The notes: generated by a model from the sequence alone, not told the origin. Positions 46,572 through 57,765 are shown, counted from the first letter of the stretch. The stretch: 64,000 nucleotides of DNA from Botryosphaeria dothidea (GCA_011503125.2 WWBZ02000014.1:124001-188000), one strand, 5' to 3'. Numbers and translations: made by a program.

Positions 46572-48980
46572 ATGTCCACCCTATTGGACAGCAGCTCCAC
46601 GGGACGCCACCGTTGCGCCCAATGCGGCAAATCATACGCTCGAATTGCACATCTTCGACGGCATGAAACATCCCGTCAGAATCCTTCGGCACACGATTCG
46701 TAAGCACCAGAACTTACTATGCACAGATGACGCAAACCATTCCCTTAGATGCTCGTTCTGTTCCAAAGAATTCCTACGCGCGTAAGTCGAACCATACCCT
46801 CCTGCAGTTGCCAGATTTCCGACAAGTTCAAAATCTCAGTGATAATGTCCGCCGACACACCCAGATATGTCCAAAAAAAAAGGCACATAGACAGTCTTAC
46901 CTCTCTCTAAACGTGGTAGAAAGCTATCGGCTTGTGATAAATGCTCGAGAAACAAGTTGTCTTGCGATAAGAAAGACCCATGCTATCGTTGCGCGTCCCG
47001 CGGGGTATCGTGTACATACTCCCGGTGCGAAGCCAGCTGTTGGATTGTTGATGAAAAACGATGATCCATTGATGATTGGCATGAGGAGGAAGGGCGTAGG
47101 TGGCCCACCCTCCTTATATACGTAAGTGAGTGACTAAGCTATCTGGTGTTGCAAAAGCAATATGCAAAACACGTGATTTCCAACACCAGCATACACAGCT
47201 TGTCCCATAGACTATCCGATGGCACCCCAAGATCGAAACCACAGAATGATTTGATCGGCAGTTCAAGACCGTTCAAAGCTACCCTTTTTTTAAGCCTCAC
47301 GGATCCATACGTGGACACGATGGCGGGGATCCTGGCTGTTGAAGGTGCTCAAACACACACTTGAGATCACATTGGTCTTTCATCTAGCTTCTTCGACTCT
47401 AGACTCATGGAATACGAGTCTCTGCAAGCTCGCACATCCCCTATTCCAGACACTGAGCGCTTGATCCGATGGAAGTCTCATAGAGATACTTACGGTCGAG
47501 GTGATGATCTGGGTAATATCACGGATGTATTACCGTCCTGGTTGCATTGTCGCGATCTAGATTCTCGTCTGCAGAGCATTTTTTTGGAGCTCTCGAGGCT
47601 TGGTGGATCTCCGGGCAGCTCTACAGAAAAGCAAAGCTTTGATGTCGACCACGCCCAGCCAAATTTTTCGGTTGATAACCTCATCGAGTTCATCCTAGCA
47701 TATTTCCTCGGTCTACATCACCACTTCCCTTTCCTCCACAGACCAACTTTCTGTCCCCAAGAGGTAGCATCGCCGCTGCTCCTCGCCATCTTCTTGGCCG
47801 GCTCAGCCCCTTCAGCGCCCCGGGACCATGCTCTGGCTGCCCGGCAATTTTTTCTTTGTCAGTGAGGTTTACATTTACGGGTGCTTGGACAACTACCTTC
47901 GGACATTCTCTGGAAAAAATCAATAGGGAGGGAATCGAGATACTTCAAGCCGCATTGCTTATTGTTGGAATATCACGTGCATAGCAATTACCTTATGTAG
48001 TTTAGTGCATGGAGTCAGAGTAACTGAGCCTCCCCCCGGCTCCACCTACGACTCCATGCCAAGACCAATCCAGTGATCTGCTCTCATCAATTGTTCAACA
48101 CTTATTAACTCTATCGAAAACCAACTCAATGATCCTGGAATTCGAAGAAGAGTCCGAACCCAAGGACACATCGTTTGTAGCAGCCTTGCATGCTCTGAAG
48201 ATTCTCAGCATGAAACACGACCATGCTTCAAGAAGTAGTTGGAATAGTTTTATGGAAAGGGAAGCATGCATAAGGTTTGTTGCGGCCATTTTCCCGGAAG
48301 ATAATAGCGGGTTCTGATTCTGGTGTACAGGCTCGGATCGTGGACGTTTCTCTCTGACTGCTACATAACAACCGCAGCATGCACTCCTCCGCAAATGGCA
48401 ATATCGGAAATGGCGGGAGACATGCCGTGCAGATAACAACTCTTCGAGGCCGAGTCGGAGTCTGATTATGCATCTTTACTTCCTTTTGAGCCTAACGCCA
48501 ACGGTTCACAGTGTATACGAAGCTTCGTCTCAGTTCTATTGGAAGAAGAGTGGCTGAGCCAGAAAGAATCTATACTAAAAGTGGCGACTCAACCACGCCT
48601 ACTCCTTCTACTATTTGGTACGTCGGTGACACCCGCAATCTATCACTATTTCTTACTTTTTAACTCAACAAGCTATGAACATCATGATCTTCCACTGTCG
48701 AACAACCTGTCTTGGAATGGCGCCCCTTTCACAAATATGGCGTGAAACGGAGCGCTGGAAAGATCTTTGTGATCAGGAGCTCTTGAATAGCTTGACTCAA
48801 TCGAGGGCAGATGCTCATGACTCCCTCTTCATGGCTCGCGCCTTAGAGTTGTGGTGGTTGATGCAACATGTCCTGAAGGAAACAAAAGCTAGTGGAAGTA
48901 ACTCCGCATATCTTCAGATCATGTGGGATGACTCATATCAGCAATTCCGTTCATTCCATCTTGAAAGGGAAGGCATTTGA
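46572..48980 (+). pseudogene. C2H2 + C2HC + Zn2Cys6 transcription factor, decayed and split by a solo LTR
   Basis: Exon 1 (46572..46674) encodes finger 1 (CAQCGKSYARIAHLRRHETS), whose final His codon is completed across a 52-nt intron. Exon 2 (46727..46781, 55 nt) starts finger 2 (CSFCSKEFLR), and exon 3 from 46840 finishes it as ADNVRRHTQIC. After a frame change at an A-run near 46872 and a TAG comes a complete Zn2Cys6 cluster, ACDKCSRNKLSC followed by CYRCASRGVSC. A 148-bp solo LTR cuts the gene right after it. The fungal TF domain then follows in pieces (FLSLTDPYVDTMA, YFLGLHHHFPFLHRPTFCP, REGIEILQAALLIVG, PPQMAISEMAGDMPC, LFEAESESDY), with a TGA at 47362 and several frame changes. No functional protein is expected. 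Confidence 0.83.
47038..47185 (+). mobile_element. Solo LTR, family B (148 bp)
   Basis: Starts TGTTGG and ends CCAACA, perfect short inverted ends, flanked by a perfect 5-bp duplication CCAGC (47033..47037 and 47186..47190). The core matches the LTR at 25260..25406. The size and ends suit a Ty1/copia-type element, which is inference. Confidence 0.9.
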
Positions 48981-49850
48981 GCTGTACTACAAGACAGCAA
49001 GACCAAGATACTTACTACTCTGTCCAGTTTGCTTCTTTTACTTTCCATCATATCCGACTTGATGAGAATTGCGTAGACCGCTTCCATAACACCTGACCTC
49101 AAAGTCGCCTTGTCGTGCGATGCCGTTGCTCCGACTCGGTCTGTGAGCAGTAGATTCGTGGATTTCATGTGGACCTGCTGATGAATTTGCAGAAACCCTA
49201 CCGTCAAGAACGATATGCTCGGGGTCGTTGAGGGGAGACACTGCTTTGCAATTTGATGAGGAAAATTTAAAGGATGCAGTTTCGAGAAATGGGCGTTTGG
49301 ACTCCAATTTCAGCAAGCTGGAAGTGATATCAGTAATATGAGTTCCTTCGAGATGAGGCTTGCGACAATTGATGCCCCAATTGCCCAAAATGGAACATAT
49401 TTCCGCGCGCCGTAAGTGCGGGTGCTGCCGTGTTGCAAGCTCAAATAAGTCTGAACATCCTGATCTGACTTTTTGCTTTTCGAAGTGGTCCCGACAAGAT
49501 CTGCCGTGATTTGGACATTAAATCACTCGATGAGCATTGTTCAGTGCATGTTACTTTGACTTTCTTCCCACTAAAACGGAGTAGCCTACTTCGTCCGCGG
49601 CCGAAAGGCGGAATTGGCGGAATTTTTGTATAAAGACATGGTTGCTTAAGTTTCGTTCCGCGATGGGGGCAGGAATCTGATTCGTAACACTATACGAGTA
49701 TGAGATGAGAAAGTGATGAGTATCCCATCCGGGAATCCGGCTGCTGCTGTATAAAGATATGGACCCTGCTGTTACGAGAATGAGCAATCTATCTCTACCC
49801 GCACTCATATCCATTCATCACGAAACAATGTCTTTGTTGACCTTTCGAAA
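48981..49850. other. No gene seen; possible decayed 3' end of the regulator pseudogene
   Basis: Short frames on both strands. I could not align anything here with confidence. Confidence 0.4.
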
Positions 49851-50435
49851 ATGCTGTCGGATGATGTGGCCTACTTCTCGTCCATCCCGTGGTGCGCAAA
49901 ACTCCTCAGCGATCAAAACACTGTGCCGATCGACAGACGCGTCCGTGATGCCAGGTATTACGAGATGGGCGACAACATCGGACTCTTCATCCTTGAAACC
50001 CTTTCCACAGAAAGAACTATCCGTGCTGACCTCGACTGCCAACTCCTTCCACTGCGCGACAGCAATTACCCGATTCACACATTGTTAACTTTGTACGACA
50101 CCGGCGGTGGGGTCAGCACCGCCTGGAAGGCCGCCGCACATACTGGTTTCATCACCACACTTTTGGATGAAACACGCAGCCTTCTCCTGCATGCGAATAT
50201 GGAACTGATCCTGAAAAATACTGACGAGACTCCGCCCGCTTGGGTTACTCGTTCGACAAAGCTTGATTTCAGGAGGCCGGTGCCTGTTGATAGGGTCATC
50301 TTGGTCAGAGCAAAGCTGGACCACCCTGAACGGAAGAACCAAGTGGTGGTCGCGAGCACTGAGGATGAAAACGGGACGATATTTTGCACTGCAGAGTCTT
50401 TGTTCGTGCGAAATTATCCCCGAGAGCATCTGTGA
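49851..50435 (+). CDS. Hot-dog-fold thioesterase-like protein
   Basis: Single exon, 194 aa. The start region DVAYFSSIPWCAKLLSD is typical of a group of fungal thioesterase-superfamily proteins. The core hot-dog segment reads GGVSTAWKAAAHTGFITTLLDETRS, followed by the strands TRSTKLDFRRPVPVDRVILVRAKL and FCTAESLFVRN. These are consistent with PF03061 enzymes that hydrolyse acyl-CoA or related thioesters. The catalytic acid would be the Asp/Glu pair in LLDE. No signal peptide is present. The ATG at 49851 gives a normal family length; an upstream exon is possible but not required. Physiological substrate unknown. Confidence 0.78.
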   Translation: MLSDDVAYFSSIPWCAKLLSDQNTVPIDRRVRDARYYEMGDNIGLFILETLSTERTIRADLDCQLLPLRDSNYPIHTLLTLYDTGGGVSTAWKAAAHTGFITTLLDETRSLLLHANMELILKNTDETPPAWVTRSTKLDFRRPVPVDRVILVRAKLDHPERKNQVVVASTEDENGTIFCTAESLFVRNYPREHL

Positions 50436-53017
50436 GCGGAGGGTGCGCTGTCGCAATGATAACGTCTTCATCACGCAAATTGTGGGACTAAAAAGGTCTT
50501 CTTTGCAATACCTTGGATTTTCGCTCATATGATAACATGCTGGCCCGTGTAATTGAGTGACTGCGGCCCACAGGGTTGTTAGAAGGCATCTCCCTCCCTA
50601 CTGCCAATATAGGTGAGTTCGGACTCGTCGGAAGTCTCCACGTTTTCTGAGTTCCTCGATATTATCTAAGTCTCATTCGTGAACTCATGACTCCAGAAAT
50701 ACGACATGTAGCGTTCTACTCACGTAAAACTTTCTATCAGACCAACGAGGACAGCATCATGGACATTGTCGGTGCTTGTACGGCATAGAAGCTGGTCTGA
50801 GACTGAAGCCACCTCCTGCACTTCTTGTATCACAACCTCTCCTGGCAATCTTTCTCTGTCTGCTTGAGATTCAACCCCGCATACTCCCGCTACTGCTTAT
50901 TGTTTGTTACCGTCGACTTCTATCACTAGTCTTGAGCGTAGTCTATGAGATTCGGATGGAGAGGATACGTAAACGGTCATGATGCCGAAGACTCGAGGTG
51001 AGATCGTGGTCGATTTCGCAAATGTGAAGTAAAGAAAGAAGGTATCCATGACAACTTTGCGACATATGTCGAGGCTAGATGAGCCGTACATAGCATGGGG
51101 CCTGCTGGTTCATCTGTTGATTAACAAGTTTCTAATGAAGATGCTTAGCAAGTGGTGCGGCTATGAAGATATGAGGGAGCTCATGATCGTATACGCATCC
51201 TCTTCAGAAGACCGAAATTGCTAACAGGTGAGGATGGTGCAGATGGAGAGGAAACGTCCGTGTGGTGAAATAGCTGATGTCAGGTCGTGGTCGAAACGGA
51301 TGCTGGGGCGGTCGCAACCATGTTCGTGGGTTTCGTCGCGCCCAGTTTCGTCTGGTAGGCAGCCATACCGAGAGCGATCGCCGATAGGCTCATCAGCACG
51401 GTCAGTGTTGTGTCGACACGGATCTTGGGAAGCGTTCTGGCAGCTTAGACTTCGTTGTAAGCCATGCCCGCATGGGATAACCCTTCCGAAGCACAGTTCT
51501 CGTGACTAATATTTGATCCTCTTATTCCTGCGCTCAATCGAAATCTAGCAGTCAAAGTTAAGAAAACTGTTCTGATTGATCATGGTCTGGGGCTGATAAC
51601 GCATGTGCCAAAGACTTGCTGCTTCCATAGTTCACCGAACCTTGCCGCGACTGTTCTTATACTTGGAAGGAAAGCATCCCCTGCTTGGGATGGAGTCGAG
51701 GTGTATGTGTACCTCTACCTGCTGTGATCGCCCTATGCCGCCGTGTTGAGTGCGCAGGGGCTCCCCAGTTGCCATGCTTTCGTCTTCCAGCTCTGTGGGG
51801 TCTCTCATGGGCAGGGTGCAGGAATGATGCATGATAAGGATATCCCAGTTGCCTGGTCGTGCACCAGTTCTCTACACAGTAGTCCATTTCTGCCCAGTCA
51901 TGAGGACAGGCGCACAAGGAGACATTCGGTGGCACTGCAGGCTTGATGACCACTTGTAATCCTACCAGCCACTTGGACTCACTGCTTGCCCGTGACTCGT
52001 TGAGTTTAGCATCGCAGGAGACCCACTTCCGGCTGTTGAGCTGTTTATTTCTAGGATTGGCTGATAGGTTATCTCTTCAGTCTAGGGACTGCTGGATGGT
52101 CTAGGTATGTCCGCCTTAAGCAGAGCTTGCGGAGCGGTGCTCTTCATGAAAATGGCTATTTCAAAGCATCTCAGACTCTCTGCTTTGTCACATACAGACG
52201 ATATTCTGGCAGAGAATGAGATGTGATGGAATTTGCGCTTGATCGGTCGGAATCGATGAATGAATGACTTGATTGCTTCGTTGCTGAGGCGCTCGTGGTG
52301 TTGCTCCCCAAGACGTCTCAGAATGAATGACTAAGCTAATATACTATCCAATAACAGATAACGGAGGTGATTGAGCTCATCTTTCATCCGGTATGAATGA
52401 GCGTGGCTCTGCTGGGGATCGCTGCTTTATTTTCACCCTCCGGTGAATATAGGTTGGGCACGACACGAGCCGTTGAACTTACTCCTTTACGTGTCCGACT
52501 TCAAGACTCGGACTCTCGGTAACCGTGTATTGAAGTGTCAGACTATTTTACCTTACTGCCTCAGGCGTCACATTCTTTTGGGTATCAAGATCAACATCTT
52601 CATTTGCCACCTCCTCACTACTCCTCATATTCACAAGCTTCGGATATCAACATCGGCTTCTGTTCTCCTCAGTTATTCAAACACTCTTTTATATATATAA
52701 GCAAGCCTACCGACCTCCCTCTCAGGAGACAGGCAGAATCTACTCTCTTTTCTGACCTCACAACTCTTCACTCTCAAATCCAACATGAAGACAGCTGAAA
52801 TAAAATGAGCAAGTATTCGCTCCGGCCCATACTTTAGCGAGAAAAGTCGAGCCTCTCAAGCAAAGTAAGAAACTGAAGCATGGCCTTCTATTTCAAGGAA
52901 ACTTTACGCCTTCACGCAAGTTTCATAAAAAGGCGCCACGACCCTCCAAAAATTGATAAAGGTTTCTTTGATGTATATTTTCCTTGGCTCTAGGCTCCCG
53001 GCCTGAATGAATTGCTA
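50436..53017. other. Gene-poor region, 2.6 kb
   Basis: No supported gene. At 52689..52700 a TATA box is followed by a CT-rich leader and an ATG in good context at 52785, but that frame stops after seven codons. Confidence 0.4.
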
Positions 53018-55639
53018 CTACTGCAACAAAAACACCTCCTTCCGTGGATTCGCCCGATGCCACGCCTCTTTCTTTACTTTCCCGACCCCACATCTCTCAA
53101 CAGCCCATACTCCACCATGACTCCGCACACGCTTGATTGCTAAAACATTATACAGCGTATACCCCAATGCCTCAACTTGCCTCTCGCTCCCAAAAAACTG
53201 TGCTTCTGAAAGCACAACAAACTCGTACCTGTGCCCCACGCAGCAGTCCCTATCATGAATCTTGATTCGTCCTACTTTCTCTCCCCTATCCGACTTAACG
53301 CTCTGCCACTCCTCTTCCATCTCCGTGATCGGCCCATGGCCAACCTGAAACCGCATCGTTCGCGTAGCCGACTCGCCGATAACAAAATCCGCCACTGTCG
53401 ACTCGAACACAATGGCCCCGGCCACCGCACCAATTTTTGATACACTCCACCGGCTCTCAATCCTCTCGCGTTGTCCCGGAGGTAGATTTCCAGCCTCCCA
53501 ATCTTCAGGAATACGGAGATGTTCGAACAACGGGTCCAGCAGCCCAATCGGAGCAAGGCCCCGGTCCTCGCCCACCTTGTAAAAGAACACCAGCGGCCGT
53601 ATCCTCTCCACCGCCTCTTCCTCAATCGCCTGCACGAGCGCCCCCGCATGGTCGGTATGCACGCCATACGTGCTATCATACCGCACCCTCCCCTCCCACC
53701 CCGCCCACGACCAGCTTGGGAAGTCCCTCCGCCGTCGCAAGACGTGCGCGCTCCCCGGCGCATCAGCACCGGCAGCCAGCGGCGCCGGCTGCCACAGCAG
53801 GGCGACGTCAAGCAGGGTCTCGGGCACACCGACGACGAACGCGCAGTCGAACGCGCCGGCCAGCTCGGACGTGATCGCCGTGAACGCCTTGAGCACGTCC
53901 TGCTGGTGGCCCAGGACCCTACCGGTGTACTGGCGCACCAGCCGCGCGTAGACGGCAAACGTGCGGGAGCGGCGATACACGCCGCGCTTGGTCAGCGGCA
54001 GCACCGAGTAGGCGTCCGGGGCGCGCAGCGCGCGGAATGCGGGCTGCAGCAGCGGCGCGAGCTGGCCCGTCCCGGCGTCCGCGTCGGTCATGTCCTCGCG
54101 CGCGACGCAGGCGCGGCAGTGCCACACCATGTAGCCTTCGCTGAAGACGAGCAGGCGGCGCGAGAGCACCTTCTCCTGGAAGGTCCACGCGCGGGACTCC
54201 CAGGTCGAGAGGTCCTGCTTCACTGAGATGGGGATCAGGCCGCGGATGCGCGGTGCGCTGCAGAGTTCGCGGAAGGTCTGGCCGTCGAAGCCTTCGCGGT
54301 AGGTGTCGGCGGTGATGCCTTTGATGCCGCTGTGCGCGGTCTGGTCCTTGTCGGCGGCGACGAGGGTGACGGCGGCGGATTTGTAGATGATGTCCATGCG
54401 GGAGATTTGGTTGTCTTTGTCGGCTGGGTCGTCCTGGACGATGCACCAGCTGTCAATCCAGAGGTACTTGAGGCCGATGCTGCGGGTGATGTAGATGGCG
54501 GCAGAGATGGTGGCGGGGAGGGCGTCTTGGATGAAGCCGCCGACGCGGTAGAGTTGGGCTTTGTTGGCGCGGCGGAGCATCTGGTCTTGCCGTCCGCCCC
54601 AGACATAGGAAAGGGCGGCGTATTTTGGGAGCGTGTGCGTATGGAAGTCTTGGAGGCGGGAGTGCTGCAGGTTGATGAAGCGGAAGGGGGGCCCGCCGGG
54701 ACTTCGAGGGGGTGCTTCTCTGAAGATGTCCTCGCCGCAGGTGGAGGCGTGGTCCCTTTCGCAGGCTGCCAGCAATACGCTGGTAAGATCCAGATCGATT
54801 CTTTGGTGTATTTGCAGGCCATAGTGCCAGTCCATAAGCTCCTCTTGCTCGCCCTGAATGAAGATATTGAAATTGCGAAGCAAACCCAACCGGGCCCGTG
54901 GTTGTCTCCCCCTGGCACAGACCTCTATTTTTATATTCTTGAGGGAGACAGTGCCGACCATCCAGCAGGGGAGACGTTTTCCCTTGGAGGACTGGTACAG
55001 GATAGACGTCCACGCCACCGCCTCGGCCGCCTCCGCGAGCGCAACGTTTCCTCCAGAGCGCCGACCCCCCAGCTGATGTGCTCCGGCGGCAACAGCTGTG
55101 CCGGCTGCCATCATCACAGCAACATCATTGCTTTTCTCCAGGTGCTTCATCTCCTCCTTGCTCGTCTGAATCAGTTCGCGAACTGCTTCTCTCGTTTCCG
55201 GCGGGTCTCGACTATGCCCGAACGGCCAGGTCTTGTCGCTCTTGTGTATCGCGCGTTGGTACCATCTGTACTTCTCTTCGGCCCACCTCTTGAACGAAAG
55301 TCCTTTCAGGTGGTCTTGGATGAATTCCTGGATCTCCTCCGGTTGCAAAGGATCATTGAGCTCTGCCGAGAGAGCATCAAAGACCAGTCTGCAGAAATTG
55401 CAAGAGTCTCTTTGGAGAATTACAATGTCAATGGGCCAGATGAATGCTCTTATTTTTTTCGGGTCGGTAACATGTCCCAGGCTGTGATCAAAATCGATTG
55501 TCGCACAGGCTGTGCACAATCGTTTGACCTCTTTATTGGATACATCGGCTTTGATAGCGTAGTATCGGTCCTTTATCGTTCGCGAAGCTTGACGGGCATG
55601 AGATGTGGTTGTGATAATAGCATTCTGCACTGAAATCAT
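53018..55639 (-). CDS. HET-domain (heterokaryon incompatibility) protein
   Basis: Single exon, 873 aa from the ATG at 55639; the upstream extension starts with TTG. An N-terminal Cys pair region (LCTACATIDF, DSCNFCRLVFDAL) typical of this group is followed by a long family-specific part. The three classic HET blocks are YAALSYVWGG (about residues 340-349), YLWIDSWCIVQDD (392-404) and SRAWTFQEKVLSRRLLVF (482-499). HET domains trigger cell death when incompatible fungal cells fuse, and are related to TIR-like folds. This protein has no recognised NACHT, WD40 or other partner domain after the HET region. The gene is GC-rich, so long meaningless frames occur on the opposite strand. It looks intact. 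Confidence 0.92.
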   Translation of the reverse strand: MISVQNAIITTTSHARQASRTIKDRYYAIKADVSNKEVKRLCTACATIDFDHSLGHVTDPKKIRAFIWPIDIVILQRDSCNFCRLVFDALSAELNDPLQPEEIQEFIQDHLKGLSFKRWAEEKYRWYQRAIHKSDKTWPFGHSRDPPETREAVRELIQTSKEEMKHLEKSNDVAVMMAAGTAVAAGAHQLGGRRSGGNVALAEAAEAVAWTSILYQSSKGKRLPCWMVGTVSLKNIKIEVCARGRQPRARLGLLRNFNIFIQGEQEELMDWHYGLQIHQRIDLDLTSVLLAACERDHASTCGEDIFREAPPRSPGGPPFRFINLQHSRLQDFHTHTLPKYAALSYVWGGRQDQMLRRANKAQLYRVGGFIQDALPATISAAIYITRSIGLKYLWIDSWCIVQDDPADKDNQISRMDIIYKSAAVTLVAADKDQTAHSGIKGITADTYREGFDGQTFRELCSAPRIRGLIPISVKQDLSTWESRAWTFQEKVLSRRLLVFSEGYMVWHCRACVAREDMTDADAGTGQLAPLLQPAFRALRAPDAYSVLPLTKRGVYRRSRTFAVYARLVRQYTGRVLGHQQDVLKAFTAITSELAGAFDCAFVVGVPETLLDVALLWQPAPLAAGADAPGSAHVLRRRRDFPSWSWAGWEGRVRYDSTYGVHTDHAGALVQAIEEEAVERIRPLVFFYKVGEDRGLAPIGLLDPLFEHLRIPEDWEAGNLPPGQRERIESRWSVSKIGAVAGAIVFESTVADFVIGESATRTMRFQVGHGPITEMEEEWQSVKSDRGEKVGRIKIHDRDCCVGHRYEFVVLSEAQFFGSERQVEALGYTLYNVLAIKRVRSHGGVWAVERCGVGKVKKEAWHRANPRKEVFLLQ

Positions 55640-56188
55640 CTTGGAAGGGGATGTGGGGCGAACGGCCGCCGAGTGAGCGCCTGGCAAGGCTGTGATTTAT
55701 CCGTCATGTCGACGTAGTACGATATTCTAGGCAGCAAGGAACTCGGCAAAGGGCTGGAATGTGGACACAAGAGGCCGCAAGTACCATGCTCCAGGCGTCC
55801 GTCAGCCACAAGGCTGAGTGGAATGTTTCTAGAGTGTCCAAATGGCACGAGCCATTGATCTTCAACCACGCTAGTGGTATTTCGGGGGTGTGTAACCCCT
55901 TGTATCTCCCTTTTCTAGACATGACAGGCCCGATACTCCCACACACTGTACAGCCTTGCTGGCAAACATCCTTGCGTATTGATTCTAGTTGATAATGCTG
56001 CGAACCATTTACTCTAATCCGATACGTGCATGGAAACCCACGCAAATTCCTTTGTAGGTCAGTTCGTCCAACGTTGGGATAACGTGTTCGTCCGACGGAC
56101 AAAGAAAAGCAGCGCATACATGCAGTATTTCCAGACTGATCAATAGCAGAGTGAAAGCGCATTAGTCAGTTCTATAGGTTTAGATCTA
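55640..56188. other. Intergenic, no gene seen
   Basis: This is the upstream region of the HET gene up to the left end of the Tc1/mariner element. Confidence 0.5.
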
Positions 56189-56221
56189 CAATCACTTGAC
56201 AAAAGTTCTCGCGTGATTAAG

Positions 56222-56245
56222 CGAGACGCGTCAAAACGCGTCTCG
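56222..56245. repeat. Inverted repeat inside the left end of the Tc1/mariner element
   Basis: Perfect 10-bp arms CGAGACGCGT and ACGCGTCTCG with a 4-nt loop. It lies between the terminal repeat and the transposase start codon. Confidence 0.75.
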
Positions 56246-56278
56246 AGCGCCCACACCTCCAATCTTCGCACCACCAAA

Positions 56279-57373
56279 ATGGCACCACAACGCACTCCTC
56301 TCAAAGAGCTCTTTGGCACACATACTCCCAATCAACACTACTCTCCACATCAGCGAGGAATTTTACTTGCCTGCAAGGCTCTTGGCAAGAAGCCTGCCTG
56401 GTTCCAGAAGCACCTGGGCGTGCCTGAATCTTCGGTACGCTCGACTATGCAGCTCGCGCCATTACGCAACGAAGGGCGCTCCCAATTACGGACTGGCCGG
56501 CCAAAATGTCTTTCAGAAACCGACAAGCGACATATTCTACGCGTGGTGCGAGCCAACCCAAAATTCACGTACCAAGAGGTCCGGGAAGTCACAGGTGTGA
56601 CCTGCCATGACCGGACCATCTCTCGACTCTTAGACACCTACAACATAAAGAAATGACGCGCAGCTGGCCGCCCGGAACTCACGGAAGAACATGCTGCTAT
56701 CAGACTTGCCTGGGCACTCGAGCATGTGCACTGGACCGAGGCGCAATGGAAGAAAGTCATCTGGTCAGATGAGTGCTCTGTGGAGCGAGGAAAGGGCCAA
56801 AAAAGGGAGTGGTGCTTTCGCACTCCTAGCCAAAAATGGGACCTCCAAATAGTCCAACCATATAAAAAAGGAATAAATATATCTGTTATGGTATGGGCTG
56901 GCTTTTCTGGCTTACGAGGAAGGTCTCCTTTACACGTAATAGTACGTGATCCTTTAGCTAAGAGGGGTGGCTATTCAGCCAACTCTTATCTTAAGGTTCT
57001 CGAGGAAAACATACTAAAAGTGCATAGAAGAGGTATGACTTTTATGCAGGATAATGCTCCAATTCATACTATAATAAAAGTTAGGGAATAGTTTAAAAGA
57101 AGGCGGATAAATCTATTAGATTGGCCACCTTATAGCCCGGATTTGAATCCAATTGAACATATCTGGTTTTATTTAAAGTCTAAGGCATTAGAGCTACATC
57201 CAGAGCTTAAATACTTAACCGGATTAGTAGATTTTATTAGAGAGAAGCTAGGAGAAGCATTGCGGGAAGCATGGGAGGCTTTGCCATAATCTTTATTTGA
57301 CTCTATATTAGGTAGTATGAAGCGTAGGTGTGAGGCAGTTATCACAGCAGAGGGCTGGTATACCAAGTATTAG
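56279..57373 (+). pseudogene. Tc1/mariner transposase, three in-frame stop codons
   Basis: A 365-codon frame with no frameshift. N-terminal helix-turn-helix regions (LGVPESSVRSTM, LSETDKRHI, VTGVTCHDRTISRLL) precede a DDE catalytic core. The first Asp is in VIWSDECSVERG, the second in MTFMQDNAPIHT, and the last acidic residue in WPPYSPDLNPIEHIW. Stops are TGA at 56654..56656, TAG at 57089..57091 and TAA at 57287..57289. Each fits a single C-to-T or G-to-A change (for example CAA to TAA before SLFDSIL). Dead by nonsense mutation alone. Confidence 0.92.
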
Positions 57374-57765
57374 CAAAGAAATAATACTAGCATCCTTCTT
57401 CTTACTCAATTTTAACTTAAAAATAACTTAGTATAAGAGCTAGGAAGCATGCGTTGAGAATCAGTAAGTTGATGGGGTACGAGGGTCATCGCTTCGGAAG
57501 CGCCCGCGCGAGAACTTTTGTCCTAGTACTGTATATGTTATCCAAGTATGGTCGGTAAGTACCGGTTGCACCCAATAGAGCTCCGTTGACTGATTCCATA
57601 CATCACACCCCAAGGAACCGACGACCGCAGTCAGTCTTGTAGACTAGAAGTCGTCTTAGCTAAGGCCGAATGATGATACAATCCTTATGAAAAGGGATTA
57701 TGCAGAATTCGTAAGACAACGATTCCGTACCGTGTTCATCGCCGAACCAGAAGGAGTTGTCCAAC

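Larger units (their letters stand above)
56189..57531 (+). mobile_element. Tc1/mariner-type DNA transposon, about 1343 bp
   Basis: Imperfect terminal inverted repeats start CAATCACTTGACAAAAG at the left and, read inward, CAGTACTAGGACAAAAG at the right, both continuing as TTCTCGCG. A TA dinucleotide lies on each side (56187..56188, 57532..57533), the standard Tc1/mariner target duplication. It encodes one transposase frame that is now dead. Confidence 0.85.

Noticed and set aside
46727..47125. 132-codon ATG frame reading through the second finger exon and the LTR
   Set aside because: It runs through an intron and out of frame of the Zn2Cys6 cluster; the finger exons explain the region better.
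54332..55633. 433-codon open frame on the plus strand
   Set aside because: It is antisense to the HET gene, whose protein has all three HET blocks; the opposite frame is a by-product of GC-rich codons.
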